Shown here one piece after another: positions 17,181 through 25,143 of a stretch of DNA of 64,000 bases (positions are counted from its first letter, which is position 1; the number at the start of each line of letters is the position of its first letter). Source of the stretch: Bradyrhizobium zhengyangense (lineage in GTDB: Bacteria > Pseudomonadota > Alphaproteobacteria > Rhizobiales > Xanthobacteraceae); contig NZ_JAKLUA010000007.1 of assembly GCF_022012435.1 (NCBI RefSeq), forward strand, positions 62,001-126,000. Reading direction: 5' to 3'. Position numbers and translations under genes: made by a program. The notes under the pieces are model-generated. The model was not told the DNA's origin. It saw only the letters and a list, made by a program, of their open reading frames with translations, and ran no database searches.

Positions 17181-19464
17181 ATTGTTTGCCTCGCTGGCGC
17201 GTTTGGATCGCCGGGGGGAGCTCGTCGAGCACGACGCCGACGAGCTTGCGCTGGGCGGTGCCGAGCGCGGTCAGGATTTCTTCCATGCTGTCGTTGATGT
17301 CGAGGCTGGTCGGCAGCACCGCTACCAGCGCGTCAGTGCCATCGAGCAGCTTGCGGCCGGCAGCCGAGAGCGGCATCGCGGGGCCGTCGAGAACGACGAG
17401 GTCATAGCCGCCGGCCGCACGCGCCTGCGCGATTGCCTTGCGGATGGCGTCGGCTGCCTTGCCGGCATCGCTCTCGGTCGCCGGCAGCACCGAGATGCCG
17501 TTCACGGTCTTGATCTCGCGCGCGGCCTTGCTGCCGATCGAGAGCCAGCCCGCCTTGCCGGCTTCGGTCTTGCCTGGGCGCTTGACCTTGCTCGAGAGCG
17601 CGTGCGCTTGATGATCCGCATCGATCATCAGCACGCGGCTGCCGTCGCGCGCGGCGGCAAGCGCAAAATTCAGCGCGGACACACTGCGCCCCGTGGTCTG
17701 GCCGGCCCCCACGAGCGCGATCACTTGCATCGTCTTGCTGCCGGTAAGGCGCGCTATCGCCGCACGCATGTCGCGCAGGGCGTTGAGGAGGGTCGTCAAC
17801 GGAAATCCGGGGCGAAGCGTCGGCCAGCCGATTCGGGTCAGATCGACGCCGCTGCCGGTTGCAAGAATGGCGCCGAGCGTGCGGATCACGTCGGCCTCCT
17901 GGAGCCGGGCGATCGTTGGCTTCTCGACCAGCGCAAGCGCGGGCGGAGGCGCGGCGGCCTCGATCTGGGGCTTGGCATCGTCAGGCGCTGGGTTACGCTC
18001 GCGGCGGTTCGGCTCGGGGGCGGTCGCGCCATTGAACAGATGCTCGGCCGCGACGAACCAGAAGGCGGCGGCAAGCCCACCGAACATGAAGCCGATCATC
18101 GCGAACAGGCTCATGCCAGGCGGGAACGAGCGGCGCTGCGGTATGGTGGCCTCGCCAATGACGCGTGCCGCCGAGGTATTCAGGGTTTCCTGTTCCTCGG
18201 TCTCGCGCGAGCGCTTGAGGAAGGACTGATAGACGTCGCGGCTGGCGTCGGCCTCGCGCTCGAGCTCGCGCAGGCGCACGGCCGCCTGGCTGAGCTGCAC
18301 GCTCTGCCGCTTCTGCACATCCAGCGCCCGGTTGAGTGAGGCTTCGTAGTCGCGGGCGCGGGTCAGATCGTTCTTGGCGGACAGTGCGAAGCGATCGATC
18401 TCTTCGTTGATGGTGCGCTTGAGATCCTCGACCTGCTTCTCGGTCTGCCGCAGCGCCGGGTGGCGCGGGCCGAGCTCGGCGGTCTGCTCCGCATATTTCT
18501 TGCGGGCATCGGCATATTGCGCGCGCAAATTGGCGATAGTCGGCGATTGCAGCGCTTCGGGAATCGCGCCTGCATCCGCGGCGGTCCGCTTGTTTGCCTC
18601 GATCTGGTCCAGCCGCGCTTGTGCGTCCATCGTCGCCGCTCGGGCCGCTGACAGCCGCTGGTTGCTGGAGGAGAGTTGCTGATCGGAGATCAACGAATCC
18701 TGGGTGCCGACGAAATTGTTCTGCGCCTTGTAGGTGGCAAGCGCGGTCTCGGCATTGCGCAGCCGCTCGCGCAGCTCCTTCAGCCGGCCGGACAATTCGC
18801 TGGTGGCGCGCCGCGCCGCCAGGGCCTGGGAGTTGCGGGACTCCGTGAGGTAGGTGTTGGTCAGGGTGTTGGCGAGCATCGCCGCCTTCGCCGGATCGGT
18901 CGACCAGACCTCGATGTCGACGATGAAGCTCTTTTCGGTCTTGCGGATGGTGATGTGCTTGTTCAGCGCGTCGAGTGCGGCGAGCTGCACCTCCTTGGTT
19001 TCCGCAGCGGAGGGCGCGCGGAGCTGGAAGCCGATCAGGCCGAGCAGGGACGAAGCCAGCGTCTTGCCGTCGCTGCCGCCGAATTCTGGATCCTTGTCGA
19101 GACCTGCCTGCTGGATCACCTGCAGCAACACGCTGTTGGAGGTGATGAGGCGCGCCTGGCTCTCCACCAGCATGGACATGCCGGAGACGTCCTGCGCGCG
19201 CGGCGTCAGCTCGCGATCGACCAGCTGAAGCTCGCGCGGGTCGACATAGAGCTGGGAGGTCGCGGTGTAGCGGGGTGTCAGGCTCTTGCCGGCAGCAACG
19301 GCGAGGCACGCGCCGATCAGTGCCGCGGAGGCAATCGCGATCTTGCGCCGCCACAGCAGGTTGGCGAGCTCCAGCACGTTGAAGCTGGACTCGGATCTCC
19401 GCTGCGGGACTTCCGACCCGGTCGGATTTTTGGCCCGATCAATCGGCTGGTTGTAGTCAAGCAT
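17173..19464 (-). CDS. Wzz/GumC-type polysaccharide chain-length protein fused to a BY-kinase-like domain
   Basis: A 763-residue inner-membrane polysaccharide co-polymerase. The Wzz domain begins at about residue 27, with the first transmembrane helix near 41-60. A long periplasmic coiled coil rich in Arg, Glu and Gln runs to about 440, and a second helix lies near 448-470 (GMSLFAMIGFMFGGLAAAFW). The cytosolic C-terminus has a MinD/BY-kinase-like fold with RVLMIDAD (Walker A') and YDLVVLDGPA (Walker B). The Walker A loop near residue 585 reads GAGQTTGRSV, where GxxxxGKS/T is expected, so the phosphate-binding lysine is replaced by arginine. The C-terminus lacks the usual tyrosine cluster and has a single Tyr before the last Ala. 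It is probably a structural remnant kinase. Confidence 0.9.
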   Translation of the reverse strand: MLDYNQPIDRAKNPTGSEVPQRRSESSFNVLELANLLWRRKIAIASAALIGACLAVAAGKSLTPRYTATSQLYVDPRELQLVDRELTPRAQDVSGMSMLVESQARLITSNSVLLQVIQQAGLDKDPEFGGSDGKTLASSLLGLIGFQLRAPSAAETKEVQLAALDALNKHITIRKTEKSFIVDIEVWSTDPAKAAMLANTLTNTYLTESRNSQALAARRATSELSGRLKELRERLRNAETALATYKAQNNFVGTQDSLISDQQLSSSNQRLSAARAATMDAQARLDQIEANKRTAADAGAIPEALQSPTIANLRAQYADARKKYAEQTAELGPRHPALRQTEKQVEDLKRTINEEIDRFALSAKNDLTRARDYEASLNRALDVQKRQSVQLSQAAVRLRELEREADASRDVYQSFLKRSRETEEQETLNTSAARVIGEATIPQRRSFPPGMSLFAMIGFMFGGLAAAFWFVAAEHLFNGATAPEPNRRERNPAPDDAKPQIEAAAPPPALALVEKPTIARLQEADVIRTLGAILATGSGVDLTRIGWPTLRPGFPLTTLLNALRDMRAAIARLTGSKTMQVIALVGAGQTTGRSVSALNFALAAARDGSRVLMIDADHQAHALSSKVKRPGKTEAGKAGWLSIGSKAAREIKTVNGISVLPATESDAGKAADAIRKAIAQARAAGGYDLVVLDGPAMPLSAAGRKLLDGTDALVAVLPTSLDINDSMEEILTALGTAQRKLVGVVLDELPPAIQTRQRGKQYA

Positions 19465-19677
19465 AGTCCCCAGCTTTCATTCCAACGGTCGCGGGCTGAG
19501 GGGTTACTCTTCGCTTTACGCCTCGCACCGGGGATATAGGCGCGCAATCAACGCAACAGGGAAAATTAACCATACTCATTGAGGGACTATTCACCGAAAT
19601 GGCAAACAAAGCGTTTAAGCGCGGGCCGCCATTAGCCGCGACGTTGTGCCGCCTCAGTGCCGGCAGCCCCCCAGTGA

Positions 19678-19693
19678 TTAACGGTTCGTTACC
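19678..19693. promoter_or_regulatory. CtrA-like site (one mismatch), upstream of the wzz-wecG operon
   Basis: TTAA-CGGTTCG-TTAC fits the alphaproteobacterial CtrA consensus TTAA-N7-TTAA(C) with one mismatch. A half-site, ATTAACCAT, lies closer to wzz at 19565-19573. Both are upstream of the minus-strand wzz start at 19464. Assigned from the motif alone. Confidence 0.4.
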
Positions 19694-19759
19694 ATGCGTG
19701 CCCAGCGGCGCGCACGCGCCCGGCATCTTGACTTGGCGGCCGGTCAACGCGCTCATGGC

Positions 19760-19894
19760 TCAGCGCCTCCGCAGATTGACGTAATGGTCGCCGCGCCGGA
19801 GATCGGTACCACGCGGCAGCACGGCGGCGCCATCGAACGCTTCGAGCTTCGGTTGCGTCGCTGTCGCGAGATCGATCGTGGCGGACTCGTTCAT
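19760..19894 (-). CDS. Possible small protein of 44 residues
   Basis: A short frame with the start MNESATIDLATATQPKLEAF and the basic end DHYVNLRRR. GGAAAACA stands just before the ATG, which is a weak ribosome-binding site. It resembles no family I know. It lies in the 800-base gap between wzz and the next glycosyltransferase and would be read toward wzz. The evidence is codon structure and a plausible start only, so it may not be real. Confidence 0.3.
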   Translation of the reverse strand: MNESATIDLATATQPKLEAFDGAAVLPRGTDLRRGDHYVNLRRR

Positions 19895-20286
19895 TGTTTT
19901 CCAACCGCGCTTGTTCGACTCAAATTTACAGGAAAAGTGTCGCGATCTCGAAGAGCAAATCTGATGCCGCGGGACGTCACCGATCACGGTGCTTACAGGC
20001 GGGTTAATCGGCCCCCACGTTAACTACGGCATTGTCCATGTTGATCCGTTGACGCCTGATGGACTGTGAATTGCAGTATCACACACAAGGGAATTTGCAG
20101 GGCAAAACACGCGAAAGCGGTTAAACCTATGACGAAGCGTCTCATCGTCGACAGATCTGTGTCCGCGGTGCAGTTTGAGTGCCCTTGCGGTCCGCTCGTT
20201 CTGGGACGCTTCTGTCCCGCGCGGCCGTGCCGTCGCGGGACAGTGGACGCAGGGCTTTTTCAACATATCTCAGGCATTGGAATGCA
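19895..20286. other. Long intergenic stretch of the exopolysaccharide locus
   Basis: About 390 bases without a convincing gene, more AT-rich than the neighbours. It contains several TTAA-type words (near 19994, 20018 and 20106) that do not fit the full CtrA spacing. It should carry the promoter of the plus-strand glycosyltransferase and possibly that of the small minus-strand frame. Confidence 0.4.
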
Positions 20287-21315
20287 ATGACGCTGATCCC
20301 GACAGATTTGTCCGCCCGCCGGATCTCGGAAACGTTGCGCGATCCCTTCAGGGAGATCGTGGCGAGTTCGCGCGTCATCGACCTCTCGGTCGGCATCGTC
20401 GTCTGCATTCCCTGTTTCCGGCGCCCCGAGCATCTGCGGCTGACGCTGGACTCGCTGGTCGATCAGCGCACGCCGCGCTCCTTCGCGGTGGTGATGGTCG
20501 AGAACGATGCGGCAGGGCGCGCGAGCGCGCCGGTGGCTGCGGAATACCTCGCCGACGGCAAACTCCAGGGCATCTGTCTGGTCGAGAAGCGGCAGGGCAA
20601 TTGCCAGGCGATCAACGCCGCGTTCGAGACGGCGCAGGCGGTGTTTCCCGCCGCGACCCGCTTCCTGATGATCGACGACGACGAGATCGCTTCGCCCGAT
20701 TGGCTCGAGCTGATGGTTCGCACGGCGGAGGCGACCGGCGCCGACATTGTCGGCGGACCGGTGCTGCCGGTGTTTGACGATGACAGCCGGCCCTGGCTCG
20801 CGCGTCATCCCGCTTTCTGTCCTGCCTACGATTACACCGGGGCCGTGCCGATGATCTATGGCTGCGGCAATTGCCTGATCACGCGCGGCGCGTTCGACCG
20901 GCTCGGCAGCCCCGCCTTCGACCTGCAATTCAATTTTCTCGGCGGCGGCGATTGCGACTTCTTCTATCGCGGCCGCAATGCCGGCATGATCTTCCACTGG
21001 ACCGCGGAAGCCATCATCACCGAGACCGTGCCGCAAAGCCGCACCAGCTTCGGCTGGATCGCCAGGCGGGGCCTGCGCATCGGGGTGATCAACTACCGTG
21101 CGCGATCCAAGGCCGCACACGGTGCGGCGGCACGGGCGCGCCTGTTTGCGCAGACGCTCGGACGGCTGCCGCTGTCTCTGGGGCGCTCGGTCCGACTGCT
21201 GACGTCATCGAGGGCCGTCGTGGCGATGCATCCCTTGCTGGTGGCCGTCGGGTCCGCGCTTGCGGCATTCGGCTTCGATCCGAAGCCTTATGAGGCCTCG
21301 AAGATCGTCTCCTGA
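20287..21315 (+). CDS. Family 2 glycosyltransferase
   Basis: A 342-residue GT-A fold transferase that moves a sugar from a nucleotide donor to the growing polysaccharide unit. It opens with IVVCIPCFRRPEHLRLTLDS, typical for family 2. The metal-binding acidic motif is MIDDDE, and the acceptor region has FLGGGDCDFFYRGR with the GG-D-x-D/ED-like signature. A C-terminal hydrophobic stretch (MHPLLVAVGSALAAFGF) may bind the membrane. I chose the ATG at 20287 because the longer reading begins in Arg/Ser-rich sequence unlike the family; no strong ribosome-binding site supports either. It converges with the next glycosyltransferase. Confidence 0.85.
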   Translation: MTLIPTDLSARRISETLRDPFREIVASSRVIDLSVGIVVCIPCFRRPEHLRLTLDSLVDQRTPRSFAVVMVENDAAGRASAPVAAEYLADGKLQGICLVEKRQGNCQAINAAFETAQAVFPAATRFLMIDDDEIASPDWLELMVRTAEATGADIVGGPVLPVFDDDSRPWLARHPAFCPAYDYTGAVPMIYGCGNCLITRGAFDRLGSPAFDLQFNFLGGGDCDFFYRGRNAGMIFHWTAEAIITETVPQSRTSFGWIARRGLRIGVINYRARSKAAHGAAARARLFAQTLGRLPLSLGRSVRLLTSSRAVVAMHPLLVAVGSALAAFGFDPKPYEASKIVS

Positions 21316-21333
21316 CGCGTTCGCGCCGAGACG

Positions 21334-22287
21334 CTAGATCCCAAAATAGGAAAGCGCGATCTTGATCGCGGACCGCGGCATTGCCTTGAGCGATCGCTGC
21401 CCGACCATGCCGAGATAGGCAAGCGCCTCGCGATATCGTCCGAAGCGGACTGCCTGCGTCGCAGCATAGGTGACGAGATGGATCTCGGCCGCCTGCCGTA
21501 GCCGCGCTGCGGCCCCTGATGGCAGCTTGCCAAGGATGAGTTCGTCATCGAATACGCGCGCCACCGCCGGAAAGAAATCCTGCGGCGTCCGTACTGCCGC
21601 ATTCATCGTATTGGCCGTGTGCAGCCGATAGTCGAGCAGTAGCTCTGGCACATAGGCGAACTCGCCTGCTGCGGCGAGCCGGCACCAGCAGTGCCAGTCC
21701 TCGCAATAGCGCAGCGAAACGTCGAAGCCGCCGGTAGCGCTGAAGGCATCAAGGCGGACGAGCATGATGCCGCCGTTGACGATGAAATTGCCGCTGGCGA
21801 GCCGCTCCAGCACGTGGCCCGAAGGCTTTTGGCGTCCTTTCAGCAGGTCGCGGTGGCCGATCGTCCGCCCGGCGCTGTCGATGGTGTTGTAGTCGCCATA
21901 GACCAGCACCGCCTGCGGCGCGGTCCTGGCCGTTGCCAGCAATGTCGTCACCGCGTCAGGTCGCAGGCGATCATCCGCATCGAGGAAGAGCAGCCAGTCC
22001 CCGCGTGCGTTGCGGGCGCCGAGGTTGCGCGCTGCCGACACGCCGCTGGCGTCGTTCCGCATCAGGCGCAGCCGCGGATCGCGGATGGCGCCGACGATTG
22101 CGTCCGTGCCGTCGGTCGAGCCATCGTCGACGACGATGATCTCGCTGACGCCGCCCTGCATGAGCGCGCTCTCGATGGCTTCGCCGATATAGGCCGCGGC
22201 ATTCTTCGCGGGGATGACAACCGACACCACCGGCGACGTCGCGCGCGCATCCGCCGCCACTGGTGCTGCGGTCGGTGCATCGAGCAT
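21334..22287 (-). CDS. Family 2 glycosyltransferase
   Basis: About 317 residues with a canonical GT-A domain: VVSVVIPAKNAAAYIGEAIE at the start, IIVVDDGSTDGT, GVSAARNLGARNARGDWLLF and the DXD-type LDADDRL. The second half contains YCEDWHCWCRLAAAGEFAYV, typical for EpsE/SpsA-like transferases, followed by helical sequence. The start at 22287 (MLDAPTAAP) is uncertain. A TTG at 22419 would add 44 residues, and neither has a good Shine-Dalgarno sequence. A full CtrA-type box lies 36-51 bases upstream of the chosen start. The gene is read against the other transferases and so has its own promoter. Confidence 0.85.
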   Translation of the reverse strand: MLDAPTAAPVAADARATSPVVSVVIPAKNAAAYIGEAIESALMQGGVSEIIVVDDGSTDGTDAIVGAIRDPRLRLMRNDASGVSAARNLGARNARGDWLLFLDADDRLRPDAVTTLLATARTAPQAVLVYGDYNTIDSAGRTIGHRDLLKGRQKPSGHVLERLASGNFIVNGGIMLVRLDAFSATGGFDVSLRYCEDWHCWCRLAAAGEFAYVPELLLDYRLHTANTMNAAVRTPQDFFPAVARVFDDELILGKLPSGAAARLRQAAEIHLVTYAATQAVRFGRYREALAYLGMVGQRSLKAMPRSAIKIALSYFGI

Positions 22288-22322
22288 GGCGTCGGCGAGA
22301 GGCAAGCGGGGGCTCGTCGTGT

Positions 22323-22338
22323 TTAAGGATCTGTTAAC
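22323..22338. promoter_or_regulatory. Full-consensus CtrA box
   Basis: TTAA-GGATCTG-TTAAC matches the CtrA recognition sequence TTAA-N7-TTAAC without mismatch. It lies between two divergent glycosyltransferase genes, 36 bases from one start and about 190 from the other. Two copies of GCGTTAAG follow at 22440 and 22454, 14 bases apart. CtrA is the essential cell-cycle response regulator of alphaproteobacteria. Binding here is inferred. Confidence 0.55.
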
Positions 22339-22531
22339 CAGGCGACCTGCGGCCGCAGTCCTGGCGCGCGCAGATGATACCCGGATAAGAGCGAAATCGT
22401 TGTTGCGAAGGCGGCCCAAGTCATCGGTTTCGTAGATTAGCGTTAAGCCTGTGGCGTTAAGTCTGTCGCTGGTTTCGAGAGGTGCGATGGCCGGTCTCGT
22501 GCGAAACTGCAGGCCCAGATGCCGCGGATGG

Positions 22532-23605
22532 ATGAAAGTGCCCGCAAAGACGTTCGACTACGATCCCGACGACATGATCCTCAACCTGTTCTATGAGGAC
22601 AAGGACGATCGCTGGTTTCCGGGCGACCGCCATCTGCGTCGCATGGCGCGCAAGATGCTGTTCGGTGAGCCGCGCATGAGCGGGCAGCTGCGCGTCTTCC
22701 TTAATCTCTGTGCCGGACTTGACCGGCTCGGCATCCGCTATCGTGTCAACGACTACGGCTACATCGCGCAGCACCCGGAAGAAGTCGCCTGCATCATCGG
22801 CCGCGCCTTCCTGCTCGACAAGTTTGCGTGGAAGAACCCGATCCTGCTTGGCGTTTGCGCCTATAACCATCCGTTCGACGATCCTGACCTGTTCAAGCGG
22901 CTTCCAGTCCGGAAATTCCTGGTGCCCGGTCCGTGGTATGCCGAGATGTACAGGCCCCATTGGCCTGAGACGGAAGCCTGGCCCGTCGGCATCGACACGG
23001 ATCAGTGGGCGCCGTCGCGCCCGCACGACAAGACCGTCGACGTTCTGCTCTACGACAAGATCAGCTTGGATCGCGAGCGCTACGTTCCGGAGCTGGTCGA
23101 GGCAGTGCGCGCCCGGTTGACGAAGGAAGGCCGCTCCTTCACCGAGCTGCGTTACGGCAGCTACCAGGAGGAGGATTACAGGTCCGCGCTGGCACGCTCG
23201 CGCGCGATGATCTTCCTGTGCCAGAACGAGAGCCAGGGCATCGCCTATCAGCAGGCGCTGTCCTGCGGCGTGCCGGTGTTCGCCTGGGATCCCGGCGGCC
23301 CGTGGCGTGACCCCGACTATTATCCACATCGGGTCGAGTTCGGGCCCGTCTCGTCGGTGCCCTATTGGGATGATCGCTGCGGGCTCAAGTTCACTGACCG
23401 CGCCGGCTTCGAGGAGCGCTGGACCGATTTCTGGGCCGGCTGCACCGCCGGCAAATTCGATCCGCGCGGCTACATCCTGGACAATCTGACGCTGGAGCAG
23501 CGCGCGCTGCAATATTACGAGATCGCGCGAAGCGTCGCGCGGCAAAGCCGGGTTCCTGCCGCTGCCGATGTGCTGGTTGACGGATGGTTAACGGGGATGG
23601 GCTAG
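22532..23605 (+). CDS. Glycosyltransferase, GT-B-like
   Basis: About 357 residues. The C-terminal half resembles the nucleotide-sugar domain of GT-B transferases: SYQEEDYRSALARSRAMIFL, then ESQGIAYQQALSCGVPVFAW, where a glutamate and a Gly-Val-Pro loop normally hold the donor. The N-terminal half (MILNLFYEDKDDRWFPGDRH) has no family I can name; CgeB-like transferases are the nearest guess. Starts at 22451 (GTG) and 22487 are also open. I prefer the ATG at 22532 because the sequence before it is Arg/Cys-rich and unlike a protein start. It is 51 bases before the Wzy-like gene and is probably co-transcribed with it. Confidence 0.75.
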   Translation: MKVPAKTFDYDPDDMILNLFYEDKDDRWFPGDRHLRRMARKMLFGEPRMSGQLRVFLNLCAGLDRLGIRYRVNDYGYIAQHPEEVACIIGRAFLLDKFAWKNPILLGVCAYNHPFDDPDLFKRLPVRKFLVPGPWYAEMYRPHWPETEAWPVGIDTDQWAPSRPHDKTVDVLLYDKISLDRERYVPELVEAVRARLTKEGRSFTELRYGSYQEEDYRSALARSRAMIFLCQNESQGIAYQQALSCGVPVFAWDPGGPWRDPDYYPHRVEFGPVSSVPYWDDRCGLKFTDRAGFEERWTDFWAGCTAGKFDPRGYILDNLTLEQRALQYYEIARSVARQSRVPAAADVLVDGWLTGMG

Positions 23606-23656
23606 ACCCGGGTTGACCTTTTGGGGTCCCCCATCGTCCCGTCAGGCCTTTGAGGC

Positions 23657-25009
23657 ATGGATCGCAGCGCCGCAGACATGACTGACGTCGAGGCCCGCTC
23701 GCTGGGCCAGGCGCTGCGCGATGCGCTGGCGAAGTTCAACGTCGTGAACGCGGCACGTTGCCTTGTCGCTGTCGCGGCCCTGCTGCTGGTCCTGATCACG
23801 CTCGATCCGTTTCCCGATCTGCGCAATCCCGACGTTGCCACCGTGGTCAGCGGAAGATTGGCAACAACCTACATCTCGTTCGGATTGCTGGCCGCGATCG
23901 CGGTGCTGCTGACCTTCACGGCCGACGCGCCCTCGCTCGGAAGCCTGGTCACGCCGCTGCATCTTTGCCTGATCGGCTGGATGATGATCAATCTCGCATT
24001 CTCCGAGAGTCGCGAGATTTCGATTCAGCGCTTCGTGCTCGCGGCCAGCGCAACCACGCTTGCCGTCCTGCTGCCGCTGCTGCCGCCGACGCAGCGAAGC
24101 TTCAATCTGTGCCTCGGCGGCGCCGCGCTGGCGCTGCTGGTGGTGTGCTATCTCGGTGTCGTCCTGGCCCCGCAATATTCGATGCACACCGCGCTCGACA
24201 TCACCGAGCCGCAGCTTGCCGGCGATTGGCGTGGCAGCTTTGGCCACAAGAACATCGCTTCGCCCGTGATGTCCATCCTGGTCTATGTCGGCATTTACCT
24301 GTCGGCCATGGGCTCTTTCGTGATGGGGCCGGCGATCGCGCTGCTTTCCGGCATCTTCCTGATCTTCACCGGCGGCAAGACGTCGTCGGTGCTGTGCCTT
24401 GTGATCTATGCCCTGGCATCGCTGGTCTACGCTATCAGGAGCCTGTGGCTGAAGCGGATCATCTGCTTCGCGCCGCTGATCGTGATGAACCTGCTGACGG
24501 TCGGCAGCGTCGTGAGCCCGGTGCTCGGCAGCATCACGCGGGCGCTTCCGATCGACCCCACCTTCACGGGCCGGTCCGAGATCTGGGAGTTTGCGCTCGG
24601 AGCCGTTGCGGAAAGGCCGATCACCGGTCATGGCTATGCGGCGTTCTGGGACGGCGCGGCGGAGGGGAAGACCATCCAGGGCTCGGAATGGGCGGTGACT
24701 GCGGCGCACAGCCACAACAGCTATCTCGACCTTGCCGTCACGATCGGCCTGCCGGGCCTTCTACTCGTCATCCTCATCTTCGTGCTCGCACCACTGCGCA
24801 ATTTCCAGGAGGTCCAGGCCCACAACCGCAGCAATGCGCTGGGTAAGCTGTTCCTGACCATCTGGCTGTTCGGGCTCTACTTCGGAACGACCGAAACCTT
24901 CCTGGTCGAGCGCCAGAATCCGGTCTGGTTCATGTTCGCGCTTGCGGTCGCAGGGCTGCACTTCCTGGCCAGGTTCCAATGCGTCGCGCAAAGGGAACCC
25001 GATCGCTGA
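23657..25009 (+). CDS. O-antigen ligase / Wzy-polymerase family membrane protein
   Basis: A 450-residue inner-membrane protein with roughly ten to twelve hydrophobic helices and a Wzy_C/O-antigen ligase core. After the helices AARCLVAVAALLLVLITL and CLIGWMMINLAF come the periplasmic loop around GRSEIWEFALGAVAERPITG and the helix with AAHSHNSYLDLAVTIGLPG, both typical of WaaL/Wzy proteins. WaaL joins polysaccharide to lipid A core and Wzy joins repeat units. Beside a Wzz-like chain-length protein and glycosyltransferases, a polymerase role is favoured (inference). A Wzx flippase and an initiating sugar transferase are not seen in the window. Confidence 0.88.
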   Translation: MDRSAADMTDVEARSLGQALRDALAKFNVVNAARCLVAVAALLLVLITLDPFPDLRNPDVATVVSGRLATTYISFGLLAAIAVLLTFTADAPSLGSLVTPLHLCLIGWMMINLAFSESREISIQRFVLAASATTLAVLLPLLPPTQRSFNLCLGGAALALLVVCYLGVVLAPQYSMHTALDITEPQLAGDWRGSFGHKNIASPVMSILVYVGIYLSAMGSFVMGPAIALLSGIFLIFTGGKTSSVLCLVIYALASLVYAIRSLWLKRIICFAPLIVMNLLTVGSVVSPVLGSITRALPIDPTFTGRSEIWEFALGAVAERPITGHGYAAFWDGAAEGKTIQGSEWAVTAAHSHNSYLDLAVTIGLPGLLLVILIFVLAPLRNFQEVQAHNRSNALGKLFLTIWLFGLYFGTTETFLVERQNPVWFMFALAVAGLHFLARFQCVAQREPDR

Positions 25010-25058
25010 CAATTTGTCGCAGCCGCAAGAAACACGTGCGCGCAGGCTGACGGTAACC

Positions 25059-25072
25059 GCTTAACGATAAGC
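25059..25072. promoter_or_regulatory. Short palindrome before the acyltransferase gene
   Basis: GCTTA-ACGA-TAAGC is a perfect 5-bp inverted repeat about 72 bases before the next gene. It shares CTTAACG with the reverse complement of the GCGTTAAG repeats at 22440 and 22454. A shared regulatory word in this locus is possible, but the motif is short. Confidence 0.3.
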
Positions 25073-25143
25073 AGCGACGTAACTTGTAGTCCGCGGCAAA
25101 ACATAATCTATCTGGACGTGTTCAGTAACCGTATGCCCCGCAA

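Noticed and set aside
17173..19464. Active tyrosine kinase call for the C-terminal domain
   Set aside because: The Walker A lysine is replaced by arginine and the Tyr cluster is missing, so activity is not claimed.
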